A DNA stretch of 11,935 nucleotides. Origin: JAVWGW01 sp036655915. Its GTDB lineage: Bacteria > Actinomycetota > Coriobacteriia > Coriobacteriales > Eggerthellaceae. Of this stretch, positions 1 through 5,351 are shown piece by piece. Every line of letters starts with the position of its first letter. Position 1 is the stretch's first letter. The notes below the pieces were generated by a model. It was not told the DNA's origin. It saw only the letters and a program-made list of their open reading frames with translations, and made no database searches. The position numbers were made by a program, and so were the translations under genes. The stretch is from assembly GCA_036655915.1 (NCBI GenBank), contig JAVVPE010000048.1, forward strand, positions 1-11,935. Direction: 5' to 3'.

Positions 1-65
1 GCAGGAGAGCTAGCCATCACAAAACCACCTTGACCGATTTTTCTTTTACTTCCCCTTGTCATTCC

Positions 66-111
66 AAACAGGGCGAACACCCTGTTTTCTAAGCCCAGAT
101 TCTCTGTTCGC
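66..111 (+). other. Hairpin with possible H-type pseudoknot ahead of the reverse transcriptase gene
   Basis: A perfect 8-bp stem (AAACAGGG 66-73 with CCCTGTTT 80-87) closes a 6-nt loop CGAACA (74-79). The whole loop is complementary to TGTTCG at 105-110; with G73 and C111 the match is 7 bp. The loop could therefore either form an H-type pseudoknot with the downstream strand or take part in an alternative hairpin (73-79 with 105-111). It sits 30 nt before the start of a DGR-type reverse transcriptase. A short TTCT follows the first stem, so a weak terminator of an upstream gene is another reading; a hairpin marking the end of a DGR variable repeat is a third, though those usually have 4-nt loops. 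Bases 1-65 hold no recognisable gene; frame 1 closes at 33 and frame 3 at 90, either of which could be the tail of an upstream gene. Confidence 0.4.
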
Positions 112-140
112 TTCTTCCCTTACTTCATAAAGCAGGTTAT

Positions 141-1113
141 ATGTCCTCAAAACAACAGCGCTACCAACGCCGCCACGAAAAACGCCTGGCGGCCAAGCGC
201 GAAGCGCTCAGCCCTTGCCTTGATTTTGATGCCGTGTTTTCCTTTGAACATTTCCTAGAAGCTTCCTTCATCTGCCAACGCGGTGTGCTGTGGAAGGCAC
301 GAGTGCAAAGCTTTGTTTCCAACCGCAGCATGAATTGCAGCCGGCTATCTGAGGCGATGCTTAGCGGCACTTACAAAAAAAGACCTGCCGACCACTTCGT
401 CATCAGAGAACGCGGCAAAGTACGCAACATCGCTGCTGTGGGTTTTGAAGACAGAATAGTGCAGCGGGTTTTCTGCAAATACTCTTTGCTGCCCGTGCTA
501 ACCCGCGGCCTCATAACCGACAACGGTGCCTCCCTTGAAGGAAAGGGGGTAGCCTTTGCCCTCAAGCGCTTTGATGCCCAACTGCGCGCCCACATAAAGC
601 GCTACGGGCACAACGGCTATATACTGCTCTACGATTTCAGCAACTACTTCGGCAACATCGACAAAGCTATACTTACAACCCGCATAAAGCGTGATTACGC
701 CGATGTAGCAAGCTGCACTGCCGACCACCTTAACCTAGCTCGCTTTTCAAAGCTGATCGACCAGCTGTTCTTGGAAGAAAAAGACGGCTTGGGGTTAGGC
801 AACCAAACAAGCCAAATAGGTGCCATCTATTTTGCCAGCCCCATCGATCATGCCTTCAAAGAAGGCATGTGTATAGCCGGCTATGGCCGCTACATGGATG
901 ACGGCTATAATCCGCATCACAACAACGCTGCCGCCCAAAACTATCGCCAACGCCCGCCGCAGGTTTGTGCGCATGAAGCGCCTGGTGCAGCGCGGCGTGC
1001 TGCCCGTGGAAAGCTTAGAGCTAAGCTTTGCTAGCTGGCAAGGCGTCTGCTTGCGCGCCACCAACGGCCAGCGCATCATAGATGCCATGCGTGTCGCGCT
1101 GACGCGCGCTTAA
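141..1113 (+). pseudogene. Broken DGR-type reverse transcriptase
   Basis: RNA-directed DNA polymerase remnant. From ATG 141 the frame encodes an N-terminal basic region, a conserved block around residues 85-110 (IRERGKVR...FEDRIVQR), motif A with the catalytic Asp (LLYDFSNYF, D165), motif B GLGLGNQTSQ (residues 216-225) and the catalytic YMDD box (251-254). The LGNxxSQ form of motif B is typical of DGR reverse transcriptases rather than the QGxxxSP of group II introns and retroviruses. Straight after YMDDGY the frame runs into unrelated sequence and stops at 1034. The expected C-terminal region (IANARRRFVRMKRLVQRG, then LSFASWQG) continues in the +1 frame from about 905 to the TAA at 1111-1113. 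The usual stretch between YMDD and this basic helix (motif D and thumb start, some tens of residues) is not present in any frame, so this looks like an internal deletion that also shifted the frame, not a simple sequencing slip. No accessory Avd gene or template/variable repeat pair is recognisable in the window. Function is probably lost. Phage-type RTs of gut Firmicutes phages are the nearest relatives I can recall. Confidence 0.8.
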
Positions 1114-1131
1114 TGCAGCGCCCCGACACCC

Positions 1132-1197
1132 TGCCGCGCCCCTAACACACCGCGCTGTCGCGCGCATAGATAGGTGTCGCGCGTGCCGCGCTCCTAA
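1132..1197. repeat. Imperfect direct repeat TGCCGCGCYCCTAA and TGTCGCGC copies
   Basis: TGCCGCGCCCCTAA (1132-1145) recurs as TGCCGCGCTCCTAA (1184-1197), 13 of 14 identical. Between and just before them TGTCGCGC occurs three times (1092, 1156, 1175), the first inside the tail of the broken RT gene. CGACACC near 1125 is the inverted complement of GGTGTCG near 1173. The tract lies immediately 3' of the RT stop and does not look coding. It may be remnant structured DNA or RNA of the retroelement, but no adenine-substituted template/variable pair could be made out. Confidence 0.45.
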
Positions 1198-1219
1198 TTA
1201 AGCTAGGGTATGGCCGCAT

Positions 1220-1299
1220 CCCGCCCGTGGTGTACGCAGGCGGGCAGGGCAGGATGGGGCGGATTCCCTATCCGCCCGCCCGGGCAGGACGGGGCAGAT
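1220..1299. repeat. G-rich direct repeat and nested hairpins
   Basis: GGGCAGGATGGGGCGGAT (1247-1264) recurs 35 nt later as GGGCAGGACGGGGCAGAT (1282-1299), 16 of 18 identical. The first copy also forms a perfect 8-bp hairpin, GGGCGGAT (1257-1264) with ATCCGCCC (1270-1277) around a TCCCT loop. A second stem pairs CCCGCC (1220-1225) with GGCGGG (1239-1244). The strand is strongly G-rich. An 86-codon frame covers 1210-1470 but has no convincing ribosome binding site and a composition that follows the repeats. Sequence from 1114 to 1375 otherwise shows no gene. Confidence 0.4.
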
Positions 1300-1375
1300 G
1301 GGCACGCCAATCCGGGCGCTCAAGTTTTGGGGTGCACCTCAGTTTGCCGAATAAATGAAGACGCGCTGGAAGCGG

Positions 1376-1405
1376 TTGAAACAGGCAGGGCGAGCGTGAT
1401 ACAAT
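1376..1405 (+). promoter_or_regulatory. Strong sigma70-type promoter of the small RNA
   Basis: A -35 box TTGAAA (1376-1381) and a -10 box TACAAT (1400-1405) are 18 nt apart, and TG sits one base before the -10 (1397-1398), giving an extended -10. Predicted start is near G1412. It is one of the best promoter matches in the window, and there is no convincing gene between it and the terminator about 90 nt downstream. Confidence 0.6.
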
Positions 1406-1411
1406 ACGGTT

Positions 1412-1500
1412 GTGCACAGCAAAGCCCGGATGATTTAAGGTTGGCGGGCGGCGCAGTGTTCAGTGACTAAAGACCGGGTGCAACCGGTCTTATTTTTTTA
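1412..1500 (+). ncRNA. Short RNA, candidate type I antitoxin RNA
   Basis: The predicted transcript runs from the promoter at 1376-1405 to the intrinsic terminator at 1470-1500, about 85-90 nt. It has no plausible reading frame of its own (the only ATG is followed by a stop one codon later). Its 3' end overlaps, on the opposite strand, the stop codon and 3' UTR of the 41-codon gene at 1490-1615, so the two RNAs are complementary over at least the terminator hairpin, and over more if the minus-strand transcript reads further. This is the geometry of convergent type I antitoxins such as RNA II of the par locus, RatA or SR4. The RNA is predicted from promoter and terminator only; no family was recognised. 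An alternative is that the terminator simply ends a longer upstream transcript. Confidence 0.45.
1470..1500 (+). terminator. Intrinsic terminator, possibly bidirectional
   Basis: AAGACCGG (1470-1477) pairs perfectly with CCGGTCTT (1484-1491) around a 6-nt loop and is followed on the + strand by a run of seven T (1493-1499). On the minus strand the same hairpin is followed only by TTTAG, so termination there should be weaker. It contains the last base of the minus-strand stop codon at 1490-1492, so both convergent transcripts can end in the same stem-loop. Confidence 0.85.
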
Positions 1501-1615
1501 CTGCGTCATCCGCTCGCTTATTTTTCCTCCTCTCGCGCCGATCCAGTAGCATAACCACTAAAACAAGCCAATTTGGTAAAACCGAAATTGTGAGTATCAG
1601 AATTTCTTTCAGCAT
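1490..1615 (-). CDS. 41-aa membrane peptide, candidate type I toxin (Fst/holin-like)
   Basis: A short gene on the minus strand starts at ATG 1615 behind a textbook ribosome binding site AAAGGAG (1631-1625, 9 nt spacing) and ends at TAA 1492-1490 inside the terminator hairpin. The 41-residue product begins MLKEILILTISVLP, continues through a hydrophobic helix (about residues 5-24, with P14, N15 and W16 inside it) and ends in a charged, very basic tail (DRRERRKNKR, residues 25-34, then ADDAVKK). One helix plus a Lys/Arg-rich tail at 30-45 residues is the build of type I toxins of the Fst/Ldr and TxpA/BsrG groups, which insert in the inner membrane. Fst-type toxins also carry a Pro within the helix. 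A convergent short RNA covers the 3' end. I cannot show homology by eye; a small membrane regulator with no toxic role is the main alternative. The gene lies between an acquired RT remnant and murA, and points away from murA. Confidence 0.55.
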   Translation of the reverse strand: MLKEILILTISVLPNWLVLVVMLLDRRERRKNKRADDAVKK

Positions 1616-1651
1616 AAGGCAACACTCCTTTCGAAGCGCCGCCCGCGTCGG

Positions 1652-1676
1652 ACTTTGCTGGCACCAGCAAAGTATA
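1652..1676 (-). promoter_or_regulatory. Toxin-gene -10 box overlapped by a 22-bp palindrome
   Basis: On the minus strand TATACT (1676-1671) is a good -10 with a predicted start near 1664; no convincing -35 was found at normal spacing. A perfect 10-bp inverted repeat, ACTTTGCTGG (1652-1661) and CCAGCAAAGT (1664-1673), separated by CA, overlaps the -10 and the start site. This position suits an operator for a repressor. If transcription instead began further upstream, the same sequence would form a tight hairpin at the mRNA 5' end. A second inverted repeat, CAGCAC (1684-1689) and GTGCTG (1700-1705), lies just upstream. Confidence 0.45.
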
Positions 1677-1773
1677 CCGCAAGCAGCACAAGCGTATCGG
1701 TGCTGTGTTTAGAGAATTTGATTAGTTGTGGGCCGTGCTGGGCTGGGGCTTCCTTCTGCTTTCGTTGTGAAAG

Positions 1774-1803
1774 TTGGTTGGTGGGCGCTTCTCTGTTTAT
1801 AAT
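1774..1803 (+). promoter_or_regulatory. murA promoter
   Basis: A consensus -10 TATAAT (1798-1803) is preceded at 18 nt by TTGGTT (1774-1779). Predicted transcription start is near 1810, giving a leader of about 26 nt to the ATG at 1836. Because the -10 ends 3 nt before an upstream in-frame GTG/ATG-like start at 1806, this promoter also argues against the longer form of MurA. Confidence 0.6.
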
Positions 1804-1835
1804 CATTGGTGCAAAACAACAGATGGGATGTGCCG

Positions 1836-3110
1836 ATGTCAGAAGAGATTATCATCGTGCAGGGCAACAAGGCACTTCAGGGTGAAGTGAGCGTTTCCGG
1901 TGCGAAAAATTCCGCTTTGAAGCTGATTGCTGCTGCTATTTTGGGGCAGGGCGAATCGGTGTTGCATAACGTACCTCTTATTTCCGATATTGAAATTATG
2001 TCGGATGTTCTGCGCTGCCTGGGCGCCACCGTCACGCGCACTGGGCACACGCTTGCCCTTGATACGGCGGCAGTTGCCACCTACGATACCCCCTATGAAC
2101 TGGTTTCTAAGATGCGGGCAAGCATTTCGGTGTTAGGTCCGCTTATCGGGCGTTTTGGTCACGCGCGCGTGGCCATGCCGGGCGGCTGCCAAATAGGGGC
2201 ACGCAAAATTGATATGCATCTGGTGGGCCTTGAGGCCTTGGGTGTTGTGTTTGATGTCGATCACGGCTTTTTGGAAGCCAGCACGCCGCAGGGGCTGCGA
2301 GGGGCTTCGGTCACCCTTGAATTTCCCAGTGTGGGGGCAACAGAAAACCTGATGATGGCCGCGGTTGTGGCCGAAGGTGAAACCTCCATCGAAAATGCCG
2401 CCTGCGAACCCGAAATTGCCGATTTGGCGCAGATGCTCAATGCCATGGGTGCCGATGTGCGCGGTGCGGGCACGTCTTCTATCCAGGTGCGCGGCGTGGC
2501 ACTTGCCGCCATGCACCCCTGCGAACACACCACGGTGGGCGACCGCATTGAAGCAGGCACTTTTTTGACGGGTGCTGCGCTTACGGGCGGCCCGGTAACG
2601 GTGCGCGGCATCGATCCGGCGTTTTTGCGCATGGCCATCATGAAGTTTCGTGCCATGGGCTGCGTTGTGGAAACAACGCCCACGTCCATCACGCTTTCGC
2701 GCACAAAGCCCTTGCAACCCACCGATTTGCAAACGCTGCCGCATCCCGGTTTCCCCACCGATTTGCAGGCTCAGTTTATGCTGCTAACGGCCCTTGCCCA
2801 GGGCAGTTCTATCATCACAGAAAACGTGTTTGAAAACCGCTTCATGTTCGCCGCCGAACTGGTGCGCATGGGGGCCGACATCACCATAGAAGGCCATCAT
2901 GCCCTTGTGCGCGGCGTGGATCGCTTGCAGGGTGCGCCCGTTTCTTCCACCGATTTGCGCGGGGGTGCCGCTTTGGTGCTGGCGGGAATTTGTGCCGAGG
3001 GCGAAACCCAGGTGCACAACATCGCGCATATCGACCGTGGCTATGAAGGCTATGTGGACAAGTTGAAGGCATTGGGTGCCCGTATCGCCCGTGTGACGAT
3101 AGGGGATTGA
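1836..3110 (+). CDS. murA: UDP-N-acetylglucosamine 1-carboxyvinyltransferase
   Basis: Catalyses the first committed step of peptidoglycan synthesis, transfer of enolpyruvate from PEP to UDP-GlcNAc, in the cytoplasm. The 424-residue length fits the family (about 420). Visible landmarks: SGAKNSALK with K24/N25 (E. coli K22/N23), KMRAS with R94, the catalytic loop PGGCQIGARK with Cys118 (the E. coli Cys115 position that fosfomycin alkylates), HPGFPTDLQAQF with the catalytic-type Asp309, and ENVFENRF. Having Cys rather than Asp in the loop predicts fosfomycin sensitivity of this enzyme. An in-frame start at 1806 would add 10 unconserved residues and lies on top of the promoter, so ATG 1836 with a weak GGGA site 7 nt upstream was chosen. 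The LCP gene starts 4 nt after its stop, so the two are surely cotranscribed. Confidence 0.95.
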   Translation: MSEEIIIVQGNKALQGEVSVSGAKNSALKLIAAAILGQGESVLHNVPLISDIEIMSDVLRCLGATVTRTGHTLALDTAAVATYDTPYELVSKMRASISVLGPLIGRFGHARVAMPGGCQIGARKIDMHLVGLEALGVVFDVDHGFLEASTPQGLRGASVTLEFPSVGATENLMMAAVVAEGETSIENAACEPEIADLAQMLNAMGADVRGAGTSSIQVRGVALAAMHPCEHTTVGDRIEAGTFLTGAALTGGPVTVRGIDPAFLRMAIMKFRAMGCVVETTPTSITLSRTKPLQPTDLQTLPHPGFPTDLQAQFMLLTALAQGSSIITENVFENRFMFAAELVRMGADITIEGHHALVRGVDRLQGAPVSSTDLRGGAALVLAGICAEGETQVHNIAHIDRGYEGYVDKLKALGARIARVTIGD

Positions 3111-3114
3111 TCAG

Positions 3115-4623
3115 GTGTTTGGTCGTCGTCCCGGGTTTTCAAAAGCTCATTCACGCAGGGTTTCGCGCCGCGTTAAATCGGCCACAGTGGGCACGCATGT
3201 TTCCCGCCCCGCGCAAAGGCCGCGCCACGCTGCCCCCGCGGCAATGCCCGACCAGCTTGATTTTTCCAGCCGCAAGCGCACCGCTCGTGCCCGCCGTGGC
3301 GAAATCAACCAGGTGGTCCCCAACACGGCATCGCGCGAAAGCCGCAAGGCCTATGCGCACCGCGTGGGGCAGCTTGACCTAACGGCAAAGGCCACGCGCA
3401 GCGCCAAGCGCAAGGGCATCGTTGTCGGCGCCGTTTTGCTGGTGTTGCTTGCTGCTATCGTGGGCCTTGTTGTCACCTTTACCTACATCAATTCCGTTTC
3501 TTCAAAGATGGCGTTAGACGATGATGCCGCGCGTAGTGCCCTGGTGGCCCCCGCTGCGGGCAAGCCGTATTACACGCTGCTAGCAGCGCCGTTTGCCCAG
3601 GCGGGAAGCGACAGTGTGCAGGCCGACATGCTGATGCTGGCGCGCATTGACACAGCGGGCAAGCAGGTCACGCTGGTGTCTATTCCCCCCAATATGGAAA
3701 CGACGCTCAGTGATGGGGAAGTGCGGCCCATCCGCGAAGCGCAAGGGGTGGGCGGCGATGCCGAAGTGATCAAAACGGTGGCCTCTTTTGCGGGCGTGCC
3801 TATTTCCCACTACGTGAAAATTGACGAAGCAGGGTTGAAATCGCTGGTTGATGCCTTGGGCGGCGTCAGCGTTGCCGTGCCCGAAGAAGTGGACGACCCC
3901 TTGGCGGGCAGCGATTATTTGGCGCCCGGCACACAAACGCTCAATGGCAACCAAGCCTTTACCTTTTGCCGCGCCCGCAATTACCTAGAAGGCACGCAAA
4001 CGCGCGAAGCAAACCAGCGGCTTTTCATGGCGGCTCTGGCAGAAAAGTTGCTGGCCGTAAACACCACGTCGCTTCCGGCGGTGGTCGATACGCTTTCAAC
4101 CTGCATAAAAACCGATTATTCGGCGGCGGATATCACCGGCCTTATCGAAGGTATGCGCGGCCTTGATGCCGCGGCGATCTATTCCGCTGCGGTGCCCGGG
4201 TCAAGCTATATCGACGTTGACAAGCAACGCCTGTTCACCGCTTCTGCCACGGCATGGAAAACCCTGATGGCAACGGTGGAAGCGGGCGGCGACCCCGCCC
4301 AAAAGCAGCAGGTGGCGCCCAGCACGGTTGACCCCAAAAGTTTCACCATAACGGTGCGCAACGGATCGGATGTGACCGGGTTGGCTGCCGAAACGGCGGC
4401 GCTTCTTAGCGGCGCTGGCTTCCAAGTTTCAGAAACCGGCAATGCCGAAAGCCCCGTTTACACCGAAACCTTGGTGGTGTATAAAGACCCTGCCAAAGCC
4501 GATGCCGCCAATGCGGTGGTTGCCGCCCTGGGAAGCGGGCGCGCCACTGATTTGAGCACCTTTTACACCTTTAGCACCGATGTTCTGGTGATGATTGGCA
4601 AAGATTACGCGCCGCGCAAGTAG
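3115..4623 (+). CDS. LytR-CpsA-Psr (LCP) family wall protein with LytR_C domain
   Basis: LCP proteins attach anionic glycopolymers from lipid carriers to peptidoglycan outside the membrane. This 502-residue protein starts at GTG 3115, with AGGGG at 3101-3105. It has a long, very basic cytoplasmic N-terminus (residues 1-100), one transmembrane helix (about 101-124), an LCP domain (about 150-312) and a C-terminal LytR_C domain (about 408-498, opening FTITVRNGSDVTGLA). Recognisable LCP elements are DMLMLARID (D171), HYVKIDEAGLKSLVDALGGV (232-251), LNGNQAFTFCRARN (R286, R288) and TREANQR (R297). Odd points: the usual SIPRDT reads SIPPNMET (189-196), so the conserved Arg is missing, and the GD before the last Arg is GT. 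Coupling to murA fits a role in wall assembly. Either a divergent Coriobacteriia LCP subgroup or reduced transferase activity could explain the changes. Confidence 0.88.
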   Translation: MFGRRPGFSKAHSRRVSRRVKSATVGTHVSRPAQRPRHAAPAAMPDQLDFSSRKRTARARRGEINQVVPNTASRESRKAYAHRVGQLDLTAKATRSAKRKGIVVGAVLLVLLAAIVGLVVTFTYINSVSSKMALDDDAARSALVAPAAGKPYYTLLAAPFAQAGSDSVQADMLMLARIDTAGKQVTLVSIPPNMETTLSDGEVRPIREAQGVGGDAEVIKTVASFAGVPISHYVKIDEAGLKSLVDALGGVSVAVPEEVDDPLAGSDYLAPGTQTLNGNQAFTFCRARNYLEGTQTREANQRLFMAALAEKLLAVNTTSLPAVVDTLSTCIKTDYSAADITGLIEGMRGLDAAAIYSAAVPGSSYIDVDKQRLFTASATAWKTLMATVEAGGDPAQKQQVAPSTVDPKSFTITVRNGSDVTGLAAETAALLSGAGFQVSETGNAESPVYTETLVVYKDPAKADAANAVVAALGSGRATDLSTFYTFSTDVLVMIGKDYAPRK

Positions 4624-4692
4624 GCCGAAGCATTTCTTCACCGGGGTTTTTGCACGGGAGCGAAGGGGATTGCGTGTGCGGGCGCCATCCTG

Positions 4693-4701
4693 TGGTAGAA
4701 T
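4693..4701 (+). promoter_or_regulatory. Extended -10 promoter for the NifU-domain gene
   Basis: TGGTAGAAT (4693-4701) is an extended -10 of the form TGnTAnnnT. No strong -35 is present at 17 nt; TTGCGT lies at about 20 nt. Predicted start is near 4708, 24 nt ahead of the ATG. The 70 bases before it, after the LCP stop, contain no convincing terminator. Confidence 0.45.
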
Positions 4702-4731
4702 TTTGGAAAACATCTTGAAAAGGAGTAACAC

Positions 4732-4962
4732 ATGATTGAAACATCCGATGTGGCAGCAGTGCTTGAACTTATCCGCCCCAGCCTACAGGCCGATGGTGGC
4801 GATGTGAAACTGATCGACGTCGATCAAGACGGCACGGTAACGGTGGAATTGCAGGGTGCCTGCAAAGGTTGCCCCATGTCTCAAATGACGCTGGCAAATG
4901 GCGTTGAGCGCATCTTGAAAGAACGCGTTCCCGGCGTTTTGCGCGTTGTTCCCGCAGTCTAA
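4732..4962 (+). CDS. NifU C-terminal-domain Fe-S scaffold protein
   Basis: A 76-residue stand-alone NifU C-terminal (Nfu-type) domain that assembles or carries an Fe-S cluster for delivery to target enzymes in the cytoplasm. The signature is clear: LIRPSLQADGGDVKLIDV (13-30) and the cluster-binding GACKGCPMS with Cys44 and Cys47. There is no N-terminal IscU-like or central ferredoxin domain, so this is the minimal form common in Gram-positive anaerobes. The ribosome binding site AAAAGGAG lies 7-8 nt before the ATG. The Cys-rich gene at 4992 follows 29 nt later, with no terminator between, so the two are probably cotranscribed. Confidence 0.92.
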   Translation: MIETSDVAAVLELIRPSLQADGGDVKLIDVDQDGTVTVELQGACKGCPMSQMTLANGVERILKERVPGVLRVVPAV

Positions 4963-4991
4963 ATTCATCACACGAAAGGTTGGCAGGACAC

Positions 4992-5291
4992 ATGGCTACG
5001 GCAAGTTGCTGGGCGCTGCGCGGATGCGACGAAGAAATGATGGATCGCTGTCCGCATAACATACCGGGCGAGCCTTGTCCTGCCGATTGCCATTTTGCGG
5101 CGTGTCATCGCGGCACCCATAAAGTGGCAACTGATTTCAACCTTTTGCTCAACCCTGAACTTAACTACAACGCTTCCGTTAAAGAAGTGTGCCACTTTTG
5201 CGAATTCTTCCTTAAAAACGGCCCCGCCGCCACAGAAGATTCCACCGCAGGCACCAAGCCGCTGGGCAACCCGAATCGCTTCCTTCTTTAA
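4992..5291 (+). CDS. Eight-cysteine small protein with N-terminal CW motif (unknown function)
   Basis: A 99-residue soluble protein with eight cysteines: C6, C12, C20, C29, C33, C38, C67 and C70. The N-terminus SCWALRGC followed by CPH and CPADC resembles the two-CW type cysteine motif of anaerobes, and the second half ends with VCHFCEFF, a CxxC pair. The number and spacing suggest zinc or an Fe-S cluster. It directly follows the NifU-domain gene, which makes an Fe-S role tempting but unproven. A TTG at 4980 would add four residues but abuts the AAAGG site; ATG 4992 is preferred, although its spacing from that site (12 nt) is long. I do not recognise a named family with certainty. Confidence 0.75.
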   Translation: MATASCWALRGCDEEMMDRCPHNIPGEPCPADCHFAACHRGTHKVATDFNLLLNPELNYNASVKEVCHFCEFFLKNGPAATEDSTAGTKPLGNPNRFLL

Positions 5292-5351
5292 GCTCAACGA
5301 AGCCCAACTAAAACTTAACTGAATTTCACTCACACGTAGAAAGTGGTGCTC

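Larger units (their letters stand above)
1412..1669. repeat. Matching leader blocks of the two convergent transcripts (inverted repeats)
   Basis: The + strand RNA and the minus-strand mRNA begin alike. Each has 6 nt between its -10 box and a GTGC; then comes CAGCAAAG (1417-1424 on +; 1661-1654 read on -), a CCG, the 11-mer GCGGGCGGCGC (1444-1454 on +; 1646-1636 on -), and an AGTGTT (1455-1460 on +; just before the minus-strand start codon). On the DNA these are inverted repeats, so the two RNAs carry the same rather than complementary blocks. This suggests an inverted duplication of the leader or a common binding factor. Confidence 0.45.

Noticed and set aside
900..915. Programmed frameshift in the reverse transcriptase
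   Set aside because: No slippery heptamer or stimulatory structure is evident at the shift, and a conserved segment is missing as well, so a deletion explains it better.
1210..1470. An 86-codon + strand frame ending just before the strong terminator
   Set aside because: No ribosome binding site, first half is a translation of G-rich repeats, no recognisable motif, and a strong promoter lies inside it. Kept only as a remote alternative to the short RNA.
1806..1835. Ten-residue longer N-terminus for MurA
   Set aside because: Start codon falls 3 nt after a consensus -10 box, and the added residues precede the usual family start.
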